A stretch of 64,000 nt of DNA from Hyphomicrobium_A sp965243865 (lineage in GTDB: Bacteria; Pseudomonadota; Alphaproteobacteria; Rhizobiales; Hyphomicrobiaceae): NCBI RefSeq assembly GCF_965243865.1, contig NZ_OZ251603.1, forward strand, positions 1 through 64,000, given 5' to 3'. Shown here in pieces: positions 44,188 to 53,849 of the stretch. Numbering within the stretch: position 1 is the stretch's first letter; the number at the start of each line of letters is the position of its first letter. The position numbers and the translations under genes are program-made. The notes under the pieces are model-generated. The model was not told the origin of the DNA. It worked only from the letters and a program-made list of their open reading frames with translations, and ran no database searches.

Positions 44188-45933
44188 TCATCTCTTCTTG
44201 TCGCGGCGGTCAATATTGCGTTGACGCAAGTTCGTCCGGTCCCGACGCGGCGGTTCACCTTCTTTCGATCCGACAGCGAGCAAATCCGCCTTATCGCCGG
44301 GCCGAGAAGCGATGCCCTCCGCCCAACTCTTGATCTCAGCAAGCATTTCGGTCGGCTTGGAGCGTCGTATCGCAAATCGGCCGGCGTAGATGAGGCCGCT
44401 CGCACCGTCGACCGACAGGACATCGCCTTCGCGAACGGTGGCCTCGCCGATCCGGCAGGATCGTCCCGACGCGTCGATCTTGAGGCCGCCGCACGCGACG
44501 AGGCACACCTTCCCAAGCTGGCGCGCGACAACCGCGGCGTGCGATGTGCGCGCACCACGCGCGGTAATCAGCGCGTCGGCTTCGGCAATCGCGGCGATGT
44601 CGGCTGTCTCTGCGTTCTCGCGCAACAGAATGGCAGTGCCGTCACGTTTGACTGCCTTCATGCGGGCCGGATCAAAGACGGCAGCGCCGACTGCAATGCC
44701 CGTCCCCGCGGAGACGGCGCGCCCGATCGGCTGCACCCCCTCGGGCACGACAAGATCGAGGTATTCTATCTGGTCGAGGTCGATCCCGCTCAGTTTCTCG
44801 ACTGCCGCATCCGCGGTCATGATCCCGCCGGCCACGAGATCGTGGGCTATGCGCAGGGCTGCGAGCGGCGTTCTCTTGCCGTTGCGCGCCTGCAGCATGA
44901 AGAGCTTACCGTCTTCGATGGTGAACTCGAAGTCCTGCATGTCGCCGAAGGTTTTCTCGAGAGTATCCTTGTGAGCGATGAGTTCGGCGTAGGCCTGCGG
45001 TGCGCGCCGTTGCAGCTGCTCGGCACCCAAGGCGTTGCGGCGACCTGCGACGACGTCCTCGCCCTGGGCGTTGGCGAGGTAATCGATATAGAGAGCGTCG
45101 GTCCCGTCGGCAGGATTGCGCGTGAAGCCGACGCCTGAACCCGAGGTCGGACCGGCGTTGCCGAACACCATTGCCTGGATGAGGGTCGCGGTGCCGGCGT
45201 CGCCGGAGATATTGTTGAGGGCCCGATAGGACTTCGCACGCTCGCTCGACCACGACTGGAGAACCGACTCGACCGTGGCCATGAGCTGCGCCATCGGATC
45301 TGCGGGGAAGCATTCGCCGGCGGCTTCCTCGAATACGGTCTCGTGTCGGGCCACGATCGTGCGCAGCGACAGCGTATCGAGCTCGCTGCAGGAGGTTGCG
45401 TTGGCGCTGCGCAGCTCGCTGGCGATGATCTCCTCGAACCGTCGCGGTTCCAGCTCGTGCACGACCTCGCCGTATTGCTCGATGAAGCGACGCCTGCAAT
45501 CGAGGGCGAGGCGAGGGTTGCCGGTCAGCCGGCGCAATCCGGAAAGTGTCTCGGCGTTGAGACCGACGTTTAGAACGGTCTCCATCATGCCGGGCATCGA
45601 GACCGCGGCGCCGGAGCGTACGGAGACGAGCAATGGCCTCCGCGGATCGCCGAACCGCCGCCCCGTTTGCTGCTGGAGGATTTCGAGTTCGTGTCCGAGC
45701 ACGGCCTCGATGCCGGCCAAAACCCGTCGTCCGTTCTGCATATAGGCACGGCACAACTCGGTGCCGAGGACGAAACCGGGCGGGACCGGCAAGCCGGCCC
45801 GAGCCATGACCATCAGGTTGAACGCTTTGTTTCCGACATCGGCACGCGCGGGCAAGTCCCGCGCGGCGTTGGAAACGACACGATAGACGCCGAATGGGCG
45901 CGATACGCTTGCGAGGCGGGCTCCCCTACTCAT
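44188..45933 (-). CDS. PPDK-like protein lacking the PEP/pyruvate domain
   Basis: A 581-residue protein closely resembling the first two-thirds of pyruvate phosphate dikinase. ATP-grasp motifs: SVRSGAAVSMPGMMETVLNVG, QAMVFGNAGPTSGSGVGFTRNP, NAQGEDVVAG and MQDFEFTIEDGKLFMLQARNG. The phosphohistidine swivel domain is intact with the catalytic histidine in TSHAAVVARQLGK. The C-terminal PEP/pyruvate barrel of full PPDK (about 870 residues) is absent and the chain ends in a basic tail. It should form a phosphohistidine from ATP but needs another acceptor. Its start overlaps the stop of the PhoU-like gene by four bases, so the two proteins are probably made together. Confidence 0.85.
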   Translation of the reverse strand: MSRGARLASVSRPFGVYRVVSNAARDLPARADVGNKAFNLMVMARAGLPVPPGFVLGTELCRAYMQNGRRVLAGIEAVLGHELEILQQQTGRRFGDPRRPLLVSVRSGAAVSMPGMMETVLNVGLNAETLSGLRRLTGNPRLALDCRRRFIEQYGEVVHELEPRRFEEIIASELRSANATSCSELDTLSLRTIVARHETVFEEAAGECFPADPMAQLMATVESVLQSWSSERAKSYRALNNISGDAGTATLIQAMVFGNAGPTSGSGVGFTRNPADGTDALYIDYLANAQGEDVVAGRRNALGAEQLQRRAPQAYAELIAHKDTLEKTFGDMQDFEFTIEDGKLFMLQARNGKRTPLAALRIAHDLVAGGIMTADAAVEKLSGIDLDQIEYLDLVVPEGVQPIGRAVSAGTGIAVGAAVFDPARMKAVKRDGTAILLRENAETADIAAIAEADALITARGARTSHAAVVARQLGKVCLVACGGLKIDASGRSCRIGEATVREGDVLSVDGASGLIYAGRFAIRRSKPTEMLAEIKSWAEGIASRPGDKADLLAVGSKEGEPPRRDRTNLRQRNIDRRDKKR

Positions 45934-47849
45934 GCGATGACCTCTTCGAGGAGATAGGCGCGCAGCGCCTGGGCGGCGTGCATGTACGCGTCGCTGGCCG
46001 ACTCGAGGCTGGCCGAGACGAGATCGATCAGATAGATCGCCCGGGCGCTCTCGACGTGCTGGGCAAGCGCGCGCCGGATCGCCCGCAGCAGCTCGTCTGC
46101 GCGGTGCTCAAGATCCATGAGGCTGCCAAACGCGGAAAGGAAGTCGTCGAAGTCATCGCATACGTCACTGCGTGAGATCGCTGCCGCGCATTCGATGCTC
46201 TTGATGAACTCCTGGGCGCAGGCGAGCACGGTGTCGGCGAGACCACGCAGCTCCTCTACAGGGGCTCCCGGAATGCCCAAAGGAGACAGGAGCTCGATCA
46301 TGGACGCGGCCTCCTCGAGCTCGTCGACAGCGTCATCGGCCCCCTCGAAGAAGCGGAGCAGCGCGGCGGGGCGCTGATGCCGCTTGATATCGTCACGCGC
46401 TTCGTTGAGGAGCTGGTCGGCCATGTGCTCCCATTGCAAAGCCCGCGGGGCCAGCGCGTTGCTGGCTGCGGCGCCTGCTTCGAGGTCATCAAGGGCATCG
46501 CGCAATGTGATGGCGAGATCGAAACCCGTTTCTGCATGCCGTGTCGCGAGATCGAGAATGGCAAGGCCGGTCGTCTCGAAGTGGCGCTTCAGCTCGGCTT
46601 TGATCTCATCTGCGATCAGGCGGCGCGAGCGGCCCTGCCGCAGCCCGATCGACGCAATCTCCATGGCCCTGCACAGGAACCGGGTGGCGTTCTCCGCGCC
46701 GATGAGGTTGTCGAGCCTGTCGCCATAGCGGAGCGACGCCCCAGCGGCGTATTCCACGGCCTCTGCAAGGACCTGCTCGCCGCCTGCCTCGAGCAAGGCG
46801 CGGTGGCCGAAGTCATGCTCTGCGGCCCAATGCAAGACCTCCAGGGCTCGGTTCTTGTCGACGAAGGCGCGCAGACGCTTGCGCATCTTGTTCCAGTCGA
46901 TGAGGAACACGATCCGCGAGCCGAGATGATCGAGATAGCGGCCAAGTTCGGCTTCGTCGGCAGCACGAAAGGTACCGGTGGTCAGAATGTAGGATTTGTT
47001 CTCGAGCACGTTGCTGGTCCGGTTGTCGGCGTGCTGCCAATCGACCGAGGACTCCGGGAACAGGCCAACGAAGAACTTCAACCGCGCATTATGGATGTCG
47101 GTATAGGTGACGCTGGCCTCGAGTCCGCTCACCCGGACAACCAGAACATGGGCGTCCGTCGTGCCGATATCGTTTTGCAGCAGCAGCCGCCCATCGTGCT
47201 CCGTCGCGGTCGTGGCAAGCCCGGGATGATCAAACTTCAGCGGCGCCGTTCGGTTGAGGCCCGTCATAAAGCAGGCGACCAGCCGCTTGGATCGTTCCGA
47301 AAGGTCGCGCGTGCTCGCGCCGAGAATGTTCTCGTTCGCCGTGGCGGCCTGGAGAGCATTGATCGCTTTATGTGCGTCCATGACGAGGAGGTGCGGGCTG
47401 TCGCCGCGAGAGCGGTTTCCCGACGTCATGGCGTCGATGGCGCTGCCATCAATGACACCGTCCTTTGCCAGCTTGAAATCCAGCTCTGACATACGCGCGC
47501 GGAGCGCGGTCTGTTGATCAGTGGGCAGGCATCCGAGCATCGTGTCGATGCCGGTAGCAACGCGGCCGAGGATGTCGTCTATGTGGGGAATTGCATACTG
47601 CTGAGGCGCTAGGCGCCGCGTCTCGGCAACCGTGCCGTCGAGCCATTGGTCAATCAGTTGGCTCGCCAGCCGTTCCGCCTTCAAATCCGGTACAGGAATG
47701 GCTGGATGATCGGCGTTGGCGCGCGCTGTTTGCAGAAGCGCGAAGTAGTACTTGACGTGATCGTTTGCCGTCAGCGCCTCTGCGATCCGATCTGGGAGCA
47801 CGAGATCGGCTTCACCCAGTTCGGCGATGATCTTGCTTTTAGTCGGCAT
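45930..47849 (-). CDS. large protein with C-terminal PhoU-like (DUF47) domain
   Basis: A 639-residue protein. The C-terminal 220 residues are all helical with PhoU/DUF47 features (HMADQLLNEARDDIKR, FFEGADDAVDELEEAASMIELL, LMDLEHRADELLRAIRRAL). The N-terminal 400 residues are unfamiliar; they contain VVRVSGLEASVTYTDIHNARLKFFVGLFP and LDHLGSRIVFLIDWNKMRKRLRAFV. It is translationally coupled to the PPDK-like gene downstream. PhoU-type domains bind metals and act in phosphate signalling. A role as phosphate or phosphotransfer partner of the PPDK-like protein is inference. Bases 47850-48366 upstream hold nothing recognised. Confidence 0.7.
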   Translation of the reverse strand: MPTKSKIIAELGEADLVLPDRIAEALTANDHVKYYFALLQTARANADHPAIPVPDLKAERLASQLIDQWLDGTVAETRRLAPQQYAIPHIDDILGRVATGIDTMLGCLPTDQQTALRARMSELDFKLAKDGVIDGSAIDAMTSGNRSRGDSPHLLVMDAHKAINALQAATANENILGASTRDLSERSKRLVACFMTGLNRTAPLKFDHPGLATTATEHDGRLLLQNDIGTTDAHVLVVRVSGLEASVTYTDIHNARLKFFVGLFPESSVDWQHADNRTSNVLENKSYILTTGTFRAADEAELGRYLDHLGSRIVFLIDWNKMRKRLRAFVDKNRALEVLHWAAEHDFGHRALLEAGGEQVLAEAVEYAAGASLRYGDRLDNLIGAENATRFLCRAMEIASIGLRQGRSRRLIADEIKAELKRHFETTGLAILDLATRHAETGFDLAITLRDALDDLEAGAAASNALAPRALQWEHMADQLLNEARDDIKRHQRPAALLRFFEGADDAVDELEEAASMIELLSPLGIPGAPVEELRGLADTVLACAQEFIKSIECAAAISRSDVCDDFDDFLSAFGSLMDLEHRADELLRAIRRALAQHVESARAIYLIDLVSASLESASDAYMHAAQALRAYLLEEVIA

Positions 47850-48366
47850 AGTGCTGGGCCTCCAGAGCTCAGGCCCGCAATTGCCAATGGTGATCCGTTC
47901 GGCGAAGCGTGTTCCAGCGACCTGGGAGCTGAAGCCCTATGGTCGAAGATCAACATGACAGACAGTTGACACGCGGCTGACCAAGATCAACCCGGCATCG
48001 CGGTTCATCAAACAGCTAGCGTGACGCGGCGGAGATCGATTGGAACGGGAAAGCCGTTCTCATCCGCGAAATCGCGGTGGGGATGGACATCCGCGCTGCG
48101 TGGACGGAGTACGACAGCTCCGCCAGCCGGGCTCGATGGCGTCGGTCGGTACGGCACCGGCCCAACATCAGAAGCAAGGCGGAACTCTCTTCAACAGCGG
48201 ACGTGGTGGGCGACGGCATCCGCGTCGGGGATCGGGGCCGGGCAACTTCGGCTTCTGGGACTGACCAGCGAGTCGGCCGGCACCAAACCACAGGTGCGCT
48301 AAAGCCCCTTCCGCTGGTAGGAAGAGCTTGGCCTGATTTGCAGGTCAGTCTGTTGTTTGAGGCATC

Positions 48367-48963
48367 ATGGATAGTGATCTTGAACAGACGGCGCGGTCCC
48401 TAATGCAGGACTTCGTGGCAGCTGGGCGACCGGCGGCCGAGTGGATCGATCGGCTTCCGACTGATGAAGCCAACTGTCGCGCCCTTGCTGTCGCATTCGA
48501 TCGAATAGGCGTCGAAGCTTATAATTCTGACGATATTGATGTCGCGAACGATGCATTTTGGCATTTGTTTGTGCTGCGGTTGACGTTGGTGCGCGAAAAT
48601 CCCGATTCGCGAGACGATCTGAGAGACTTTGCCAGCGCTGAGGATTTGCTCGGTCAGGCGCAGTTGTGGCGCGGCGATCTCGTGTCGGCGGAAAGGCTGC
48701 TTCGCGAGGCGAGCGCCTATCGGCAAGGGCTTCATAGCGACGATGAAACGGATGTGCACGCGGCCTATCTTCACGGTATTGGGCTTTGGCACCTCTCTTG
48801 GGTCGAAGCTCGCAAACGAAATTTCGATGTCGAGAAATCGTTGGTTGAACGAGCACGAGATCAACTGGCGCCGCTCAAAGAACAGTACCCCGGTTCCGCC
48901 TATATCGAGAGCGCATGCGCCGAGGTCGAGGCGCGCCTGAGTGAAATTCAAAGCAGTCAGTAG
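48367..48963 (+). CDS. hypothetical helical (TPR-like) protein
   Basis: A 198-residue acidic protein made of helix pairs (AVAFDRIGVEAYNSDDIDVANDAFWHLFVLRLTLV, SAEDLLGQAQLWRGDLVSAERLLREASAY, HGIGLWHLSWVEARKRNFDVEKSLVERA) resembling degenerate tetratricopeptide repeats. No catalytic motif. Locally higher A+T content than its neighbours suggests separate origin. It stands alone; 48964-49289 downstream holds no gene I can support. Confidence 0.65.
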   Translation: MDSDLEQTARSLMQDFVAAGRPAAEWIDRLPTDEANCRALAVAFDRIGVEAYNSDDIDVANDAFWHLFVLRLTLVRENPDSRDDLRDFASAEDLLGQAQLWRGDLVSAERLLREASAYRQGLHSDDETDVHAAYLHGIGLWHLSWVEARKRNFDVEKSLVERARDQLAPLKEQYPGSAYIESACAEVEARLSEIQSSQ

Positions 48964-49289
48964 TCCAGTGCGCGAGATGCCGGCGTCGCGCCCTGCGACT
49001 ACTGCTCTAGCCGGCTTAAATGCAGGACGTGAGCATTGACGCGATCGAGATCGCGAAAAAGATCGACATCTGACAGCCGGTCCACCTCTACGAGCGGACC
49101 TGGTCGGCGATCGTCTAGGGGCGCCGACCAGTTGCAGCGAATGGCAGCTATTGGGACGCACCTGCCGAGGTGACAACGTCTGCGACGGGCCAGTATCCGT
49201 GGACCTATTCGACTTTTGACTCGTCGGCGGGCGTTCTGAACGCGGGGTCGGGAACGGCGGCGGAGACCAGAAGCGGCCGCACGTCGCAA

Positions 49290-52200
49290 CTATGCACTCG
49301 CAGGTTCTATCGCCGCCACCGGTTCCGTCTGGAAGTGCGCCAATCGGTAGAGTGCGGGCAGCACGATGAGCGTTAGAATGGTCGACGAGATGATTCCGCC
49401 GATCACGACCGTGGCAAGGGGCCGCTGCACTTCTGCCCCCGCGCCGACGCTGAGCGCCATGGGCACGAACCCCAAGCCAGCCACCAGCGCCGTCATCAGC
49501 ACAGGGCGCAACCTGGTCATCGCCCCGTCGACAATAGCGGTCTCCAGCTTCGCCCCGTCCTGGCGCAGGCGGGCGATGAACGACAGCATGACGAGGCCAT
49601 TCAACACGGCGACGCCCGATAGTGCGATGAAGCCCACTGCCGCGGAAATGGAGAGCGGCATGTCGCGCAGCCAAAGCGCCAGAACACCGCCCGTCAACGC
49701 CAGCGGGACGCCGCTGAAAACCACGAGGGCGTCGCGCATAGATCCGAAAGCCATGAAGAGCAGAACAAATATGAGACCCAGGGCGACCGGGACAACGACC
49801 TGAAGGCGGGCGCTGGCGGACAATAGCTGCTCGAAGGTGCCGCCGTAGTCGACCCAGTAACCGGCCGGTAGCTCGACCTCGCTGCGAACGCGGGACCTCA
49901 CATCCTCGACGAATGAACCCAGGTCGCGGCCGCGCACATTGGCGGTCACCACGACGCGGCGCTTGCCGTTCTCGCGGCTGATCTGGTTTGGTCCGGGAGC
50001 AACCTCGAACGTCGCCAGCTCACTCAACGGCACATAGCCGGGTGCGTGCAGGGCAACCGACTTGGCGAGACCCGTGGTGCCGCCGTCCTCGTCGGGTTCC
50101 GGCAGGGGAATCGGCAAGCGGCCGAGCTTGTCCAAATCGGTACGCACGTCCTCAGGCAGACGCAGCACGATGTCGAAGCGGCGGTCGCCCTCGAACACCT
50201 GACCGACGACTTTGCCGCCGAGCGCCGCCTCGATCGTCGATTGCAAGGCCGCAACGTTCAATCCGTAGCGGGAGACGGCCTCGCGGTCGGGTGTGATGGT
50301 GAGCACCGGAAGCCCGGTCGCCTGTTCCATTTTGACGTCGGCCGCTCCCGGCACCTTTTGCAGCAAGGCCTCGATGCGTTTGCCAACGGCAACGAGCTGA
50401 TCCAGATCGTCGCCATAGACCTTGACTGCGAGGTCGCTGCGGACGCCGGAAATCAGCTCGTTGAAACGCATCTGGATCGGCTGCGTGAACTCATAGTTGT
50501 TGCCCGGGACTTGGCGGACCGCCGCCTCGATCTCAGCGACGAGTTGCGCTTTGGGCTTTTTCGGATTTGGCCATTCTGACCGATCCTTCATGATCACGAA
50601 ATTGTCGGCGACGCTCGGCGGCATAGGGTCCGTGGCGACCTCAGCGGTGCCGAGCTTGGCGACGATACGCTCGACCTCCGGGAAGCCTTTCACGACGCGT
50701 TCCAGGCTGGTCTGCATGCCGAGCGCCTGCGTCAGCGACGTGCCCGGAATCCGCAAGGCATGCAGGGCGATGTCGCCTTCGTCTAGGTTCGGGATGAACT
50801 CGCTTCCGAGGCGTGTCGCCAAGGCACCGCAAACGACGACCAGCGCGACGGCGGCGGCAACCACCAGATGCCGCCAGCCCATGGCGAATTTCAGTAGCGG
50901 CTGATACAGCCACTTGGCCCCGCGGATGATGAGGCTTTCGCGCTCGACCACGCGCCCGGTCATGAACAAGGCGACCGCCGCCGGCACGAAGGTCACGGAC
51001 AGAACCATCGCAGCAATGAGCGCCATGACCACCGTGAGCGCCATGGGATGGAACATTTTGCCCTCGACACCGGTGAGGGCGAAGATCGGCAGATAGACGA
51101 CGGTGATGATGAAGGCGCCGAACAGCGCCGGCTTCATCACTTCGACCGTTGCCTCGGCGGTAAGGTCGAAGCGCTCCTGGCGCGTCAGGAGCCTGCCAGT
51201 TGAGTGCTGTGCCGCCGCAAAGCGGCGCAAGCAGTTCTCGACGATGATGACGGCGCCGTCGACGATCAGGCCGAAGTCCAGAGCACCCAGACTCATCAGA
51301 CTTCCGGCGACGCGATTCTCAACCATGCCGGTGATGGTCAGCAGCATCGACAACGGAATAATGAGCGCCGTCAGTATGGCCGCCCTGATGTTGCCGAGCA
51401 GCAGGAACAGCACGACCACAACCAGCAACGCGCCTTCGAGCAGGTTATTCTTGACCGTGCTGATGGTCCGGTCGACGAGTTTCGTTCGATCGTAGACCGT
51501 CTTGACGGCCATGCCTTGCGGCAAGCTTTCGGAAATTTTCTCCAGCTTCGCGGCCACCCGCTGAGAGACAGCCCGGCTGTTCTCGCCGACCAGCATGAAG
51601 ACGGTTCCGAGGACGACTTCCTGGCCGTTTTCCGTCGACGCGCCTGTGCGCAATTCTTCGCCCAGCAGCACGCTTGCCACGTCGCGCACGCGAATGGGAA
51701 GGCCGTCACGCATGGCGACCACGACGCCTTCGATGTCCTTGAGGCCCGCCACCTGGCCGGGCACGCGAATGAGATATTGCTCGCCTCGCCGCTCCACATA
51801 GCCGGCGCCCACGCTCTTGTTGTTGGCGGCCAGCGCTGTGGCGATATCGCCAAGGCCGAGGTTGTAGCTCGTGAGCTTCCCGGGCGATGGCGTGATGTGG
51901 AACTGTTTGACGTACCCGCCGATCGTGTTGACCTCGGTAACCCCGGGCACGGTGCGGAGCTGCGGCCGCACGACCCAGTCCTGGACTGTCCGCAAATCCG
52001 TGGGCGTCCACGCCCTTCCATCTGGCCCCTTGCGAAGCTTATCGGGCTCGACGGTGTACATGAAGATTTCGCCGAGCCCCGTCGCGATCGGGCCCATGAT
52101 CGGCTCGAGGCCTTCGGGAAGCCGACCCCGGGCCTGCTGCAGGCGCTCATTGACGAGCTGGCGCGCGAAGTAGATGTCGGTCCCGTCCTCAAACACGACG

Positions 52201-52481
52201 GTGACCTGAGATAGCCCATAGCGTGACAGCGATCGCGTATAGGAGAGGCTCGGTAGTCCCGCGATCGCCGTTTCAATAGGGAACGTGATGCGCTGCTCTG
52301 CTTCGAGCGGCGAGTAGCCCGACGCTTCCGTGTTGATCTGCACCTGCACGTTGGTGATGTCGGGCAGGGCGTCGATGGGCAGGCGTTGGAAATTGTAGAC
52401 GCCGAGCCCGGCCAGACAGATGACGGCCAGCATGACGAGCCATCCGCGCCGGATAGAAAACCTTACGAGGCGCTCGATCAC
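49290..52481 (-). CDS. czcA: heavy-metal RND efflux pump, CzcA type
   Basis: A 1063-residue RND transporter with 12 membrane helices and two large periplasmic loops. The HME-1 signature in helix 4, DFGLIVDGAVIIVEN, marks the divalent-cation branch (Co, Zn, Cd, Ni) rather than the Cu/Ag CusA branch. It exports metal from the periplasm with CzcB, which is encoded just upstream. No outer-membrane factor (czcC) is in the cluster, so a host TolC-like protein must be used. Last gene of dmeR-dmeF-czcB-czcA. Confidence 0.92.
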   Translation of the reverse strand: MIERLVRFSIRRGWLVMLAVICLAGLGVYNFQRLPIDALPDITNVQVQINTEASGYSPLEAEQRITFPIETAIAGLPSLSYTRSLSRYGLSQVTVVFEDGTDIYFARQLVNERLQQARGRLPEGLEPIMGPIATGLGEIFMYTVEPDKLRKGPDGRAWTPTDLRTVQDWVVRPQLRTVPGVTEVNTIGGYVKQFHITPSPGKLTSYNLGLGDIATALAANNKSVGAGYVERRGEQYLIRVPGQVAGLKDIEGVVVAMRDGLPIRVRDVASVLLGEELRTGASTENGQEVVLGTVFMLVGENSRAVSQRVAAKLEKISESLPQGMAVKTVYDRTKLVDRTISTVKNNLLEGALLVVVVLFLLLGNIRAAILTALIIPLSMLLTITGMVENRVAGSLMSLGALDFGLIVDGAVIIVENCLRRFAAAQHSTGRLLTRQERFDLTAEATVEVMKPALFGAFIITVVYLPIFALTGVEGKMFHPMALTVVMALIAAMVLSVTFVPAAVALFMTGRVVERESLIIRGAKWLYQPLLKFAMGWRHLVVAAAVALVVVCGALATRLGSEFIPNLDEGDIALHALRIPGTSLTQALGMQTSLERVVKGFPEVERIVAKLGTAEVATDPMPPSVADNFVIMKDRSEWPNPKKPKAQLVAEIEAAVRQVPGNNYEFTQPIQMRFNELISGVRSDLAVKVYGDDLDQLVAVGKRIEALLQKVPGAADVKMEQATGLPVLTITPDREAVSRYGLNVAALQSTIEAALGGKVVGQVFEGDRRFDIVLRLPEDVRTDLDKLGRLPIPLPEPDEDGGTTGLAKSVALHAPGYVPLSELATFEVAPGPNQISRENGKRRVVVTANVRGRDLGSFVEDVRSRVRSEVELPAGYWVDYGGTFEQLLSASARLQVVVPVALGLIFVLLFMAFGSMRDALVVFSGVPLALTGGVLALWLRDMPLSISAAVGFIALSGVAVLNGLVMLSFIARLRQDGAKLETAIVDGAMTRLRPVLMTALVAGLGFVPMALSVGAGAEVQRPLATVVIGGIISSTILTLIVLPALYRLAHFQTEPVAAIEPASA

Positions 52482-52517
52482 GAAAATTGTCTCCCAGCCA
52501 AGACCCTGCGACGACGA

Positions 52518-53786
52518 TCAGTGGTCATGGCTAGCCCCGGATTTCTCAATGTCGGCTTTGATGAGGAAGCTGTTCTCGGTCACATAGTTTTGCCCGGGCT
52601 CGATGCCGCCGAGTACCTCCGTCCGCGTACCGTCCGAGGCACCGAGCTCCAGCATGCGCACCTCATAGGTGTCGCCGACCTGCGCGAAGACCACGGTGAA
52701 GTCGCGGAAGTGTTGCAGCCCGGCGTTTTTGACGGCGAGTGGCACATTGCGTTCGGAGACAGTCAGCAGACCGCGCACGAAGCTGCCCGGAAACCACTTC
52801 GAATCCTTGTTTTCGAGCACCACCCGGATGACGACGGCCTGGCTTGCCGCCTCGGCGACCGGCGTTACGTACGTGACGGTGCCCTCGGCGCGCGTCGCCT
52901 TGTCGTGGCTTTCCACGACAACCGGCTGGCCAACTTTGACCCGCTCGCGGTCGCGTCCGAACAGGTGCAACTCGGCCCAGACCGAAGACAAGTCGGCGAT
53001 CTCGAAAAGAATCGCTTCGGCCGTCGTCGTGCTCCCGATATTGGCGGCCCGCGCAACCACGACACCATCGATGGGGGAAACGACGGTGTAGTCCTGCAGC
53101 GAGATATTGCGGTCGATCGTCGCCAAAACCTCACCCGCACGCACGCTTTGCCCGACCGTCTTATTGACTGATTTGACAATGCCGGGGAAACGTCCGCCAA
53201 CCTTGGCATTGCGATCCTCATTGAGCGAGATGACCCCGGACACGTCGATGACGTCCTGGATTGCTGCCGGCCCGGCCTTCTCAATCTTGACGCCGGCGGT
53301 GTCGGCCGCCTTGGCCGAAATCTGCGTCCGCCCCTCATAGGACGAGTAGTTCCATTGGGAGGTTTTGCCGTCTTTATCCGCACGCACGCTCACATCGAAC
53401 GAGTGAGGTTCGACAACGGTCTGGCTACTTTTCAAGTAGTCCTCTTGCGGCGTGAACGTAATCTTGTCGGTGCGGTTGCCGAGACGGCCAAGGTCAATGG
53501 CGAGACTGACATCCGACGGTGCAACCGGCTTGCCTGCGAGGTACGGGTAGACGTGGAACTCGGGCGGCACGCCCTCCTCGAAGATCGTGATCTCCAAGGC
53601 GAAGTCGCCATCCCGCAGCATGCGTCCACGGTGTGGGCCGCGTTCGAAATCGGCTGCTGGCGCAACGGCACCATGTCCGCCTTCTTCGTGGGACGCGTGA
53701 TCGTGGCTATCGCCCCCGGATCTGATGGCCATGCCGACGCCGACAAACGTCAGAGCAGTGAGAACGAGGGTGAGAAGCTGGCGCAT
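52518..53786 (-). CDS. czcB: RND efflux periplasmic adaptor, CzcB type
   Basis: A 422-residue membrane-fusion protein with an N-terminal signal/anchor (LLTLVLTALTFVGVGMAI), a histidine-rich segment (HDHASHEEGGHG), lipoyl-like halves (VGGRFPGIVKSVNKTVGQSVRAGEVLATI, VVSPIDGVVVARAA), and a second His cluster at the end (SHDH). The His clusters fit metal capture. ATG at 53786 is chosen for the signal sequence; in-frame ATGs at 53822 and 53843 are possible. It joins CzcA to an outer-membrane channel. Confidence 0.88.
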   Translation of the reverse strand: MRQLLTLVLTALTFVGVGMAIRSGGDSHDHASHEEGGHGAVAPAADFERGPHRGRMLRDGDFALEITIFEEGVPPEFHVYPYLAGKPVAPSDVSLAIDLGRLGNRTDKITFTPQEDYLKSSQTVVEPHSFDVSVRADKDGKTSQWNYSSYEGRTQISAKAADTAGVKIEKAGPAAIQDVIDVSGVISLNEDRNAKVGGRFPGIVKSVNKTVGQSVRAGEVLATIDRNISLQDYTVVSPIDGVVVARAANIGSTTTAEAILFEIADLSSVWAELHLFGRDRERVKVGQPVVVESHDKATRAEGTVTYVTPVAEAASQAVVIRVVLENKDSKWFPGSFVRGLLTVSERNVPLAVKNAGLQHFRDFTVVFAQVGDTYEVRMLELGASDGTRTEVLGGIEPGQNYVTENSFLIKADIEKSGASHDH

Positions 53787-53849
53787 TGCAGTGTTGTTCT
53801 TCCGTGGCACGGCTACGGTCATGGAGATCCGCCTGCTCGGCATTTGTGG

